A program made the translations under genes and the position numbers. A DNA stretch of 64,000 bases from assembly GCF_040513375.1 (NCBI RefSeq), contig NZ_JBEVTG010000003.1, positions 310,001 through 374,000 on the forward strand, written 5' to 3'. The DNA is from Flagellimonas_B algarum (GTDB taxonomy: Bacteria; Bacteroidota; Bacteroidia; Flavobacteriales; Flavobacteriaceae). Position 1 is the first letter of the stretch. Each line of letters begins with the position of its first letter. This document shows positions 32,922 through 40,185 of this stretch, piece by piece. The notes beneath the pieces are model-generated. The model was not told the DNA's origin. It saw nothing but the letters and a program-made list of their open reading frames with translations, and did not search any database.

Positions 32922-33290
32922 ATGTTCGAAAATGATGCACAACCTATAACAAAGCTCATCCAGGCGTATTTTCAGGGCATTTATGCCGGTGATATCGCCC
33001 TATTGCGGAGCTGTTTTCATGAAAACGCCTTTCTCTATGGCGATATCAATGGTGCTCCGTATGAAAAAGGGCAGGAAAGTTACCTCGATGGGGTGGCCCA
33101 ACGGGAAAGCCCATCAGCATTGGGTGAAGATTTTGAAATGCGGATCCTCAGTATCGAGGTATTGGGTAAGATGGCTTTGGTCAGGGCCCAAGTACCGATA
33201 TATGGGTTCAATTATTACGACTTTCTTTCGCTATCGGAAATCGATGGGCAATGGAAGATCGTCAACAAGCTCTTTACCCATCGCGAGTAA
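32922..33290 (+). CDS. NTF2-like (SnoaL/lumazine-binding type) protein
   Basis: I start at ATG 32922 (122 residues), 10 bp after the SDR stop. ITKLIQAYFQGIYAGDIALLRSCFHENAFLYGD is the standard N-terminus of the putative lumazine-binding NTF2 family; YDFLSLSEIDGQWKIVNKLF is the C-terminus. Such proteins form small hydrophobic pockets; a substrate is not predictable. Confidence 0.85.
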   Translation: MFENDAQPITKLIQAYFQGIYAGDIALLRSCFHENAFLYGDINGAPYEKGQESYLDGVAQRESPSALGEDFEMRILSIEVLGKMALVRAQVPIYGFNYYDFLSLSEIDGQWKIVNKLFTHRE

Positions 33291-33340
33291 TGGGATCATA
33301 GCACGGGTCGAAGACACGCGCTATTCTTAGAAATGGAAAA

Positions 33341-33366
33341 AAGCCAACCCGTCATTGGGTTGGCTT
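33341..33366 (-). terminator. Intrinsic terminator between convergent genes
   Basis: A perfect 10-bp stem AAGCCAACCC / GGGTTGGCTT with a 6-base loop. On the minus strand it is followed by TTTTCC, so it best serves the membrane protein gene ending at 33375. It may also act on the plus strand. The stem resembles the terminator of the array repeats. Confidence 0.8.
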
Positions 33367-33374
33367 TGGTTTGT

Positions 33375-34013
33375 TTAGCTCTGGTGGAAGCGGTAGACCA
33401 TGAAACCGGAGACCAAGATCCATATCGAGAAGCTAAAGACGAACAATCGAAAACCGAAAAGGCTGGTAAAGGCAAAGCCCAAAACCAGACCGATCACGGA
33501 TACCCCGACAATACCCAGGGCCAAATAGCCCGTCCATTTCCCTACAAATGGGGAACGTAATAGGGCCAAGGCATAAAAACACATGGCGACGCAAAGGGCG
33601 ATGATGAAGACATAGTCCAAGGCTTTGTTCACTGCAAAACCATAGCTGACAATAAGCTTCATTTGTGCGATTTCGACCGGATCAACGGGGTCGTGCCCTG
33701 CTAAGAAACTCGGCAAGACCAAGCCATTGAACAGGGCCGCCAAAAACGCGGCAAAAAGACCGAATGCAGCCACGATTAGGGCCAAAGTGGCGAGATGCCG
33801 TTTTTCGCCCAGCAAGCGGGTTAGGCCATAAAATCCGAAGAGCATAAAAGGCAGGCATGAAATGGCCAGGGCATGGGTAAAGATGAGGGGTTTGGCGATG
33901 GCACGAATGTGATCGAAATCGCCGCCTACGGGGTGCAGGGCCATGGTCACCATGGCCAATACCGACCCTACGATCAGCGAAAGGCCGGTGCTTTTGTAAA
34001 AATGTGGGTTCAT
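33375..34013 (-). CDS. Multi-pass membrane protein, likely target of adjacent Crp/Fnr regulator
   Basis: I start at ATG 34013 (212 residues, MNPHFYKSTGLSLIVGSVLAMV). Six or seven hydrophobic helices are visible. No family is recognised. An Fnr-like operator and -7-like box lie just upstream, between this gene and the regulator at 34076-34645, so it is a candidate single-target gene. Confidence 0.75.
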   Translation of the reverse strand: MNPHFYKSTGLSLIVGSVLAMVTMALHPVGGDFDHIRAIAKPLIFTHALAISCLPFMLFGFYGLTRLLGEKRHLATLALIVAAFGLFAAFLAALFNGLVLPSFLAGHDPVDPVEIAQMKLIVSYGFAVNKALDYVFIIALCVAMCFYALALLRSPFVGKWTGYLALGIVGVSVIGLVLGFAFTSLFGFRLFVFSFSIWILVSGFMVYRFHQS

Positions 34014-34034
34014 TTGCTTTGTTTTTTGTAGGCA

Positions 34035-34080
34035 CAAAGATCAATGCAACCCAAGACATTCACACTTGATTTGGATCAAG
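34035..34080 (-). promoter_or_regulatory. Fnr-like operator plus -7-like box for the 33375-34013 gene
   Basis: CTTGAT-TTGG-ATCAAG at 34065-34080 is a perfect palindrome containing TTGAT-N4-ATCAA, the FNR consensus. The minus strand reads GATCTTTG at 34042-34035, one mismatch from TAnnTTTG. The gap is 23 bp. Its 14-bp core is the same sequence, read on the minus strand, as the one at 39675-39688. Confidence 0.75.
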
Positions 34081-34645
34081 GATCCCGCAATAGTTTCTTT
34101 CGGGCACGGCTTAAGGTTTCCGGGGTCATGTTCAAATAGGAAGCGATCATTTTTTGAGGAAAGCCCTGCAGCAGTTCGGGGCGTTTTTCGAGGATGTAGC
34201 GATACTGCTCCGTCGGATTGGCACATTGTTGTAGTTGTTCCCGTTCGCTAGGTTGGATGTCGAGGATCTGCCCCAATTTGAAAAATCCGGGGGTTCGGGC
34301 GATCAACCCATGCACGGCGTCGATCGTCAATTCGTAGAGGGTACAGTCCGAATAAGCCTTTACCTCGTATTCGGAAGGCGCTCGCGAAACGAAACTTTGC
34401 TGTTGAATGACCCAATCACCTGCCGCATGCAATGCCACGACCTGCTCTTCCATTGCACTATCGAAGCGGTATTGGTAGCAATGGCCCGAAAGCAGGAACC
34501 AGAGCTTTGAAGCGATGGCCCCCTGCTGTAACAATACCGTTCCCTTGGCAATGGTGCGTCGGGTCAAGACAGCTTCGAGTAGGGCTTGTTCCGATTCGGT
34601 TACAATGCCATAGCGTTCGATATTCGCTTTGAATAGGGTTTCCAT
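34076..34645 (-). CDS. Crp/Fnr-family transcriptional regulator
   Basis: I start at ATG 34645 (189 residues, METLFKANIERYG). The beta-roll contains LLQQGAIASKLWFLLSGHCYQYR; the helix-turn-helix is GFPQKMIASYLNMTPETLSRARKK. ETLSR is close to FNR's ETISR, and an FNR-consensus palindrome overlaps the stop-codon end of the gene. There is no Fe-S cysteine cluster. It lies downstream of a DoxX-like gene and upstream of its probable target. Confidence 0.87.
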   Translation of the reverse strand: METLFKANIERYGIVTESEQALLEAVLTRRTIAKGTVLLQQGAIASKLWFLLSGHCYQYRFDSAMEEQVVALHAAGDWVIQQQSFVSRAPSEYEVKAYSDCTLYELTIDAVHGLIARTPGFFKLGQILDIQPSEREQLQQCANPTEQYRYILEKRPELLQGFPQKMIASYLNMTPETLSRARKKLLRDP

Positions 34646-34676
34646 AGGTGTTCGTACTTTAGGTCCGCTCGCGGAA

Positions 34677-35303
34677 TCATAGGGTCCGTTTTCGGCGTTT
34701 GCTTTCATTGCGCAGGCCTAAGATCAAGCCGATCAATCCAATCCCCATACAGCCCAAAAGCCAGAAAAAGATATCGTATTTGTTGACCAACAAGCGGTAC
34801 CCAAAGGTAAAACAGAACAGCAAAACCCCGACCAAGGTCCAAAGACCGTCATGCTCCATACGGATCTGGGTTTCCAATACCGGGGTTCTGTTGACCAGTA
34901 CCCTGAGCGTCGGCCACTCCCAGACGAGCAACATCAAATTGGCCAAGACCATCAGTCCGGTGACCACAGGGGTGTAATTGAAGTCGTAAGACAAGGTAAT
35001 CACAAAGATGTTCACGCTGATGGGCAAAAAGGCCACGGCCCCCAGGCGCGCATATTTTTGGGTCATGAGAAGCCCCCCTGCCACTAATTGTCCGATGCCG
35101 ATGAATTGCCAGTACAAGCCTGACTGATAGAGGGTTTCAAAAAAGTGCCAGGCCGTATCGATTGGGTTTTCGGCCCCACTGGCCGAGGTAAACCGAAGCC
35201 CTTTGATCTTGATCAGGCTGGCGAAAACGAAGGTACCCCCGATGAGGTAGCGGGTGTAAATGACGAAAAGTTGTACGAGGCGGTGTTGTTTGATCCGTTG
35301 CAT
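34677..35303 (-). CDS. DoxX-like membrane protein
   Basis: A 208-residue protein with five or six hydrophobic segments. The N-terminal portion TRYLIGGTFVFASLIKIKGLRF and IGIGQLVAGGLLMTQKYARLGAVAFLPI resembles DoxX/DoxD-like proteins. It precedes the regulator at 34076-34645 by 31 bp on the same strand. A second DoxX gene at 30628 also pairs with a Crp regulator. Confidence 0.75.
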   Translation of the reverse strand: MQRIKQHRLVQLFVIYTRYLIGGTFVFASLIKIKGLRFTSASGAENPIDTAWHFFETLYQSGLYWQFIGIGQLVAGGLLMTQKYARLGAVAFLPISVNIFVITLSYDFNYTPVVTGLMVLANLMLLVWEWPTLRVLVNRTPVLETQIRMEHDGLWTLVGVLLFCFTFGYRLLVNKYDIFFWLLGCMGIGLIGLILGLRNESKRRKRTL

Positions 35304-35437
35304 GGCGTGGCTGTTTTACGGGACGGTATCCCGAAAAATAGGACGATGGTATCGGCACATTGTTTCAATTCAAGTGATAAATTATTCCCGAAGTCATTCA
35401 CTATGCGCTCGGGATACCCCCTTGATAAAGCTGGGGA

Positions 35438-35926
35438 TTATTCGGAAGGAACTTGGGCATACCACCCGATGGGATGCCGAAAACTACTGGGCGCCCGGGT
35501 GATAACGGTATCTTTTATATAGTCATGGCCTACGCTGCTAATGGTGCCGTTGGTACCCAAAATCCAATAGGAGTGGGAAGGTAGCAAGGTCATGCTCAGT
35601 GTATCGCTGGTCAAATCGGGCCGTTGGGCCAAAAAGGGAGTGATTTGGGCAAACACCTCTTTGCCATTGGCGATGGTCATGAATTCCGCATCCACAAGGT
35701 GCTCGACGCTTTTGGTGGTGTCGCTTTGACGTCTAGAGGCCCAGCCCACACGAATGGGGCCTCCTTGACGAACGGCTTCCAATAGGGCGTTTTTATCCCC
35801 TTCAAGGGTTTGACCATGACGGTCGTTTTTATAGACCAAACGCCATTCTTGGGCGGTCTTGTTCGCTTCGGGCCGGCAACTGCATAGGCATCCGATGATG
35901 ACCCATAGGAGGATTCGATAGTACAT
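35438..35926 (-). CDS. Putative lipoprotein
   Basis: A 162-residue protein with lipoprotein signal (lipobox GCLCSC). The mature part begins RPEANKTAQEWRLVYKNDRHGQ and is unrecognised. It starts 3 bp after the stop of the GyrI-like gene, so both are co-transcribed. Confidence 0.7.
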   Translation of the reverse strand: MYYRILLWVIIGCLCSCRPEANKTAQEWRLVYKNDRHGQTLEGDKNALLEAVRQGGPIRVGWASRRQSDTTKSVEHLVDAEFMTIANGKEVFAQITPFLAQRPDLTSDTLSMTLLPSHSYWILGTNGTISSVGHDYIKDTVITRAPSSFRHPIGWYAQVPSE

Positions 35927-35929
35927 AGG

Positions 35930-36388
35930 TTAGGGGTTTTTTATGGATAGGAAGGTCTCGACTTCGGCCTGGTCACCGTCGAAGTATTTCTTACCGTGAA
36001 CCGTGAAATCGGCGCGGTAGGCCCTGTTCAAGGTCGCATCGTTCTGCCAGATGTCCATCCAAGTAGCCAAAATAGCCTGGGGCATGGGCCCTTTGGAGAC
36101 GAATTTTTCATACGTATCCCTGGCAATGCGGTGGGCGACCATCCCTTCCGGCACCTCTTCCACCGAACTGACGGCACAACCGATGATCATGGTATAGGCG
36201 CCTTGGTAGTCGCTTTCGTAGTCGGTATATACCGCATAGATCTCCTCATTGAGGGCGTTCGGTATCTTGTTTTGGATTTCTTCCCCCCAAAATCGACCCC
36301 AGAGGCGTTCGACATCCACAGCGGATTGTCCGTTGGCATTGGTCGTTCGGGTACTGATCCCAATGATATCAAAGGCTTCGATTTCCAT
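35930..36388 (-). CDS. GyrI-like / AraC effector-binding-domain protein
   Basis: A 152-residue stand-alone effector-binding domain: IIGISTRTTNANGQSAVDVERLWGRFW at the N-terminus, and EIYAVYTDYESDYQGAYTMIIGC with VPEGMVAHRIARDTYEKFVSKGPMP, the typical GyrI-like pattern. Such proteins bind small hydrophobic molecules or proteins. Upstream gene of a pair with a lipoprotein. Confidence 0.8.
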   Translation of the reverse strand: MEIEAFDIIGISTRTTNANGQSAVDVERLWGRFWGEEIQNKIPNALNEEIYAVYTDYESDYQGAYTMIIGCAVSSVEEVPEGMVAHRIARDTYEKFVSKGPMPQAILATWMDIWQNDATLNRAYRADFTVHGKKYFDGDQAEVETFLSIKNP

Positions 36389-36465
36389 AGGTGTCGGTTG
36401 TTTTTATGGTTCGTTTTGGCTTGTTGTACGTTCTTCCAAAAAGCATTTGCTTCGTTTGTATAAGC

Positions 36466-36900
36466 TTACAAGCTCAAATCGGTTTCACCATCGATCAAGT
36501 TGATATGGCAGCAATCAGTGCCCACGGTATACATCGCGCTGATGACGGCTTGTCCATTGACAAAGCCCGTAAATTGCAATTCGGTTTCTTGCAACAGCCC
36601 GAGTACCCCATCTTCGATCAGCGGATACTGTCCGGTTTCACGGGCATTGTCCCATTCACTATCCGAGAGGGTCAAGGTCAGTTCATTTCCCGATTGGCGT
36701 TCCAGGACTTGAATTGCATCCAAGGCCACCGGTTCTTGGGTCGCATCGGAAACACGGATGATGATCCGCCGCAATTCCAAGGTGCAAAACGTGTCTTGAC
36801 ATTCCGCAATGGTATCACCACCATCGTCTGAACCACATGCGAGGAAGCTCAAGGATAGGAGTAACAGGAATAGGGAGTGAGGGGTAGGTCGTAGTTTCAT
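36466..36900 (-). CDS. Putative lipoprotein
   Basis: A 144-residue lipoprotein (lipobox FLACG) with an acidic linker (SDDGGD). The mature part is beta-rich and contains four Cys (CQDTFC, DCC). No family is recognised. An inverted repeat TTGTA...TACAA at 36456-36471 spans its stop codon. Confidence 0.7.
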   Translation of the reverse strand: MKLRPTPHSLFLLLLSLSFLACGSDDGGDTIAECQDTFCTLELRRIIIRVSDATQEPVALDAIQVLERQSGNELTLTLSDSEWDNARETGQYPLIEDGVLGLLQETELQFTGFVNGQAVISAMYTVGTDCCHINLIDGETDLSL

Positions 36901-36950
36901 AAGAAGTATAAAAATAAGGATTAGCAGCGCATCAATTCGTTAAAGGAATC

Positions 36951-37658
36951 TTATAAACTGCGCGGATTGGATTGTTTTTGGTTTTCGGAAACGGTCTGTC
37001 GCAGCTCGCGATACGCCTTTTTCAAATAGGTGACCACCATCGTGTGGGCCAACCACAGCGGCATGCCCTTTAGATCAAAGCGAATGGTCTGGGTCATTCG
37101 ACTCGACTCCTGGTCAAGGGCGGTAAATTGCACGGCCCCTTCGAAACGTTCTACCCGTTTCCAGCGCCTATCGGTGTTTGTGGTACAGTCGGGCCAAGCG
37201 GTTTCCCAACGCAGGCCTTGGTTTGCATTATCCGCTTTGGTCCGCGTATATCGCACACACAATTCAGTATCCCGGAAGGGAAAGGACTCCTTATGGGTCA
37301 TATAGACCAACAACGCACTGTCGTTTTTCCGCTGCAGATCATAGATGGGATACTCCTTCGAAGCAGGAGCACCGGCCTTGGCATGTATGGCCTCCTCGAA
37401 ACCTAGCAAGGCTTGTTTTGGGGTCAACCCGATTTGGCCGGAGATACGGTATTCCCATTCCCGTTTGCCCAATTGCCTTCGTGCTAAAGTGATCGATCCT
37501 TCCTCCTTTGACTTGTTTGAGATCGCTTGCCATTCGGTACGTTCCCATGCAGCGATGCTTTGGTTGCGGCCAGTGGCACAGCTCCCCATCGACAAGGCCA
37601 GTATGCCTGCCAATATCAAACCAAAGGTACGTGCGATTTTGGATTGTATCGTCTCCAT
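36951..37658 (-). CDS. Lipoprotein with START/SRPBCC-like domain
   Basis: I start at ATG 37658 (235 residues), which gives a lipoprotein signal (lipobox SMGSC). The mature part follows the START-like fold: EWEYRISGQIGLTPKQALLGFEEAI, then YMTHKESFPFRDTELCVRYTR and a final long helix (LWLAHTMVVTYLKKAYRELR). Likely hydrophobic ligand binding in the envelope. An Fnr-like operator and perfect -7 box lie upstream. Confidence 0.7.
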   Translation of the reverse strand: METIQSKIARTFGLILAGILALSMGSCATGRNQSIAAWERTEWQAISNKSKEEGSITLARRQLGKREWEYRISGQIGLTPKQALLGFEEAIHAKAGAPASKEYPIYDLQRKNDSALLVYMTHKESFPFRDTELCVRYTRTKADNANQGLRWETAWPDCTTNTDRRWKRVERFEGAVQFTALDQESSRMTQTIRFDLKGMPLWLAHTMVVTYLKKAYRELRQTVSENQKQSNPRSL

Positions 37659-37676
37659 AGTGTCTATTTGGAAAGG

Positions 37677-37720
37677 CAAAACTAGGAGCGGTTTTCATGG
37701 ATGACATTGACCTAAATCAA
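37677..37720 (-). promoter_or_regulatory. Fnr-like operator plus perfect -7 box for the 36951-37658 gene
   Basis: TTGAC-CTAA-ATCAA at 37707-37720 is one base from the FNR consensus. The minus strand reads TAGTTTTG at 37684-37677, a perfect TAnnTTTG. The 22-bp gap equals that of the other Crp/Fnr-linked promoters. No regulator gene is immediately adjacent, so this may be a second target of the regulators at 34076 or 39093. Confidence 0.65.
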
Positions 37721-37807
37721 GAAATCGGACAGCCTGCTCTGGCTGCCCGAATTCGTTCTGGAATATATGTAGGATTGGGTGTATTGTCCAATTCCAGCTC
37801 CTATTGC

Positions 37808-38278
37808 CTAATCGACCTGTTCGGCGTATTGGTTGACCTGGTAGTTGCCCGGTTCGAATTTGAAGGTCTTCATCAAGAAGGTCCAACTGTTGATCTGTGA
37901 GATGGCCAAAGTCAAGAAGCAGATCTCGGCTTTCGAGAAATGGGCGGTCAAAGGTTGGTACACGCCATCGTCCAAAGGCCGATCCCCACCGGTGGTCAAG
38001 GCATCTGTAAATCGGAGCACGGCCCGTTCTTTTTCCGTAAAGTAGGGGGTTGCTTCCCAAATGCTAAGGGAAGAAAGCCGCAGTTCCGATTCACCCAAAT
38101 GCCGCAGTTCTTTGTGGTGCATATCAACACAGTAGGCGCAGCCATTGCGCTGGGCCACCCGTAGACGCAGTAACTCCAATAGCGGGGTTTCCAAAGTGGA
38201 GGAATTGATGAACTTTTCCAGTTCCATTAAACGGTCGAACAGTCCCTCGGGAATATCCTGATAGAAAATACGTTGCAT
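37808..38278 (-). CDS. Carboxymuconolactone decarboxylase / AhpD-like protein
   Basis: A 156-residue protein with the AhpD-like motif RVAQRNGCAYCVDMHHKEL; the CxxC and nearby His form the peroxidase relay. YFTEKERAVLRFTDALT follows as in the family. Probable peroxide detoxification. It lies downstream of a Crp/Fnr gene with a perfect palindrome and -7 box between. Confidence 0.88.
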   Translation of the reverse strand: MQRIFYQDIPEGLFDRLMELEKFINSSTLETPLLELLRLRVAQRNGCAYCVDMHHKELRHLGESELRLSSLSIWEATPYFTEKERAVLRFTDALTTGGDRPLDDGVYQPLTAHFSKAEICFLTLAISQINSWTFLMKTFKFEPGNYQVNQYAEQVD

Positions 38279-38306
38279 AATGTTGCTTTTGATAATGAAT
38301 AAGGGA

Positions 38307-38353
38307 CAAAGGTATCAGGCAGGGCAATGCTACTTCTTAAGCTGTCTTAAGAA
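38307..38353 (-). promoter_or_regulatory. Palindromic operator plus perfect -7 box for the AhpD-like gene
   Basis: TTCTTAAG-CTGT-CTTAAGAA at 38334-38353 is a perfect inverted repeat; its 14-bp core is TTAAG-N4-CTTAA. The minus strand reads TACCTTTG at 38314-38307, a perfect TAnnTTTG. The core-to-box gap is 22 bp. Confidence 0.75.
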
Positions 38354-38362
38354 ATGAAGGGG

Positions 38363-38929
38363 TCACTTTTTCCGTAGCTCGCTGAGGTATTCGGGACTCA
38401 TATCGAGGTAAGAAGCAAGCATGTATTGGGGAATGCGTTGTACGAAACCCGGCAGTTCCTTCATGATCATGGCATAGCGTTCTTGACTGCTCTTACGGAG
38501 GTAATGGTAATGACGGCGTTGGAGGGCCACCATACGCCGTTCGGCGATGATCCGGAACAACCGATCGATCCCTGGAATTTCACGACTTGCGGTTTCCAGT
38601 TCATCAAAGCTGATCGCCCACAGCTCGGTTTCTTCCAAGGCTTGGATGTTCACACTTGCAGGCTGTTGTAGACTGAGCCCCTCGATATCGGTGAGCCACC
38701 AACGCTCAATGGCGAAGCTGGTGATCACTTCCTTGCCTTTCTCGTCGGTAAAATACGAACGAAGCAACCCTTTTCGAATAAAAAAGTAATGCCGGCAACG
38801 TTGCCCTTCTTTCAAGAGGTAGGCCTTTTTTGCTAGGCTACGAGCTTTAAAATACCCGCAAAACCGTTCGATATCGCGTTCGGATAGGGGGACTTTGGCG
38901 GTGATATACGTCTTGAGATCTTCGTACAT
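38363..38929 (-). CDS. Crp/Fnr-family transcriptional regulator
   Basis: I start at ATG 38929 (188 residues, MYEDLKTYITAKV); a more distant ATG at 39016 would cross the probable promoter TAGTTTTG at 38978-38971. The beta-roll includes LLKEGQRCRHYFFIRKGLLRSYF; the helix-turn-helix is RIPQYMLASYLDMSPEYLSELRKK. The recognition helix EYLSE differs from its paralogues, and so does the nearby palindrome. Probable activator of the AhpD-like gene. Confidence 0.87.
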   Translation of the reverse strand: MYEDLKTYITAKVPLSERDIERFCGYFKARSLAKKAYLLKEGQRCRHYFFIRKGLLRSYFTDEKGKEVITSFAIERWWLTDIEGLSLQQPASVNIQALEETELWAISFDELETASREIPGIDRLFRIIAERRMVALQRRHYHYLRKSSQERYAMIMKELPGFVQRIPQYMLASYLDMSPEYLSELRKK

Positions 38930-38970
38930 AAAATAGCATGCATCGGTGCCCAACGGAAGGAAACCAGTAA

Positions 38971-38978
38971 CAAAACTA
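38971..38978 (-). promoter_or_regulatory. -7 box of the 38363-38929 regulator
   Basis: The minus strand reads TAGTTTTG, a perfect TAnnTTTG, 41 bp upstream of the start codon. No palindrome stands at the -43 position here, unlike the target promoters. Confidence 0.5.
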
Positions 38979-39032
38979 GTTAAAATGCGGTTTCGACTAC
39001 AGGGCGAGTGTCCCATTCAACAGGTTGGGGGC

Positions 39033-39061
39033 TTGGCATCCCCCTTAAATCCCTAATTTTG
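39033..39061 (+). promoter_or_regulatory. Promoter of the 39093-39668 regulator
   Basis: TTG at 39033-39035 and TAATTTTG at 39054-39061, separated by 18 bp, match the Bacteroidota housekeeping promoter (-33 TTG, -7 TAnnTTTG). The start codon is 31 bp downstream. Confidence 0.6.
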
Positions 39062-39092
39062 TCCCTTCATCAATCCAAAAAAAGGAAGCGCT

Positions 39093-39668
39093 ATGGACCA
39101 TGCCATCATCGAGTTCCTATCCCGATACATCACCTTGACAGCGGCCGAGAAAGCCTATATCGAAAAACAGAACGTCATCCAGTACTATGCAAAAGGCAGT
39201 AAACTCCTCTCTGAAGGGGAACGGGCGAGGGAATGTTATTTCGTATTAAAAGGCTGTGTGTATAGCTATTATTTGAGGGATGGCGATCTTAAGGTGACCG
39301 ATTTTTTTACCGAAGGGCAACCCATAACCCCGACCAGCTATGTCGACAAGGTGCCATCGGCCTATTTCTTGGAATGTGCCGAAGATACGATCCTGGCCTT
39401 GGCCAATGAAGAACGGAATGCCGAGTTGATGCGCAACCTACCCCGTTTGGCGACGATCAGTGGCCAAGTCATGCAAGATCAAATGAACTTGCAGCGCTTG
39501 AAATACGATGAGATGATCCGCTTGACCCCGGAAGAGCGTTATCGCAAGCTTCAAGATCAGGCTCCTGGATTGTTGAATCGGGTGCCACAGTACCTGATCG
39601 CCAGTTTTTTGGGCATCCAACCTGAAACCCTCAGCCGCATTCGCAAACGATTGGTGGGTAAAGCCTGA
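39093..39668 (+). CDS. Crp/Fnr-family transcriptional regulator
   Basis: A 191-residue protein, close paralogue of 11723-12304 (DFFTEGQPITPTSYVDKVPSAYFLECAED against EFFTENDPITPVSYVDKTPSKYYLECLEA). The helix-turn-helix is RVPQYLIASFLGIQPETLSRIRKR with an FNR-like ETLSR. An FNR-consensus palindrome follows its stop by 6 bp, and a DUF6326 gene comes next. It is transcribed divergently from the regulator at 38363-38929. Confidence 0.88.
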   Translation: MDHAIIEFLSRYITLTAAEKAYIEKQNVIQYYAKGSKLLSEGERARECYFVLKGCVYSYYLRDGDLKVTDFFTEGQPITPTSYVDKVPSAYFLECAEDTILALANEERNAELMRNLPRLATISGQVMQDQMNLQRLKYDEMIRLTPEERYRKLQDQAPGLLNRVPQYLIASFLGIQPETLSRIRKRLVGKA

Positions 39669-39674
39669 CCGTTC

Positions 39675-39718
39675 TTGATCCAAATCAATGTGCATGGGAT
39701 CGACATGGTGGATTTTTG
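39675..39718 (+). promoter_or_regulatory. Fnr-like operator plus -7-like box for the DUF6326 gene
   Basis: TTGAT-CCAA-ATCAA at 39675-39688 is a perfect palindrome and FNR consensus. GATTTTTG at 39711-39718 is one mismatch from TAnnTTTG, after a 22-bp gap. The operator core matches that at 34066-34079 read on the other strand. Confidence 0.75.
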
Positions 39719-39741
39719 TCGGGAATTCAAATCCAAAACCC

Positions 39742-40185
39742 ATGGACGATCGACGCCAACTACTTTCCACTTTATGGATTTTCGTCTTATTGCATATGGT
39801 ATTTCGCGATCTGCACCAATTCGGAAACCAGGCCTTCGTTGCCGACATGCTGCGGGGCGAAGCCAACGGTATCAAAATCACCGAAGGATTGATGGTGGTG
39901 GGCTGGCTGATGATCGAGATTCCGTTGATGATGGTTTTGTTGTCAAAATACCTTCCTCCGAAACCCAATGCCTATACCAATGGTTTCGCGGCCCTGTTTA
40001 CCCTATTGATCCTGCTTTCGGGCCTGGCGACCGCTGATTTGGATGATTGGTTTTTCACCCTGGTCGAAGTCGCGAGCTTATTGTACATCATAAGCATCGC
40101 GCGAAAGCTATTGCGGGATCACGCTATGCATCGGAATGCTAAAGCCACCCAGGGTTATTCGGATTCCGGTTTGGAGAAGCCGTAG
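39742..40185 (+). CDS. DUF6326-like membrane protein (second copy)
   Basis: I start at ATG 39742 (147 residues, MDDRRQLLSTLWIFV); an upstream ATG would run through the operator region. Four hydrophobic segments with LLSTLWIFVLLHMVFRDLHQF and TADLDDWFF, as in the paralogue at 10844-11248. Its 3' end overlaps the convergent lipoprotein gene by 31 bp. Confidence 0.78.
   Translation: MDDRRQLLSTLWIFVLLHMVFRDLHQFGNQAFVADMLRGEANGIKITEGLMVVGWLMIEIPLMMVLLSKYLPPKPNAYTNGFAALFTLLILLSGLATADLDDWFFTLVEVASLLYIISIARKLLRDHAMHRNAKATQGYSDSGLEKP

Noticed and set aside
36456..36471. Inverted repeat TTGTA-N6-TACAA near the 36466-36900 stop codon
   Set aside because: No -7 box lies at the expected distance, and it overlaps a stop codon. 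Probably incidental or part of a weak terminator.
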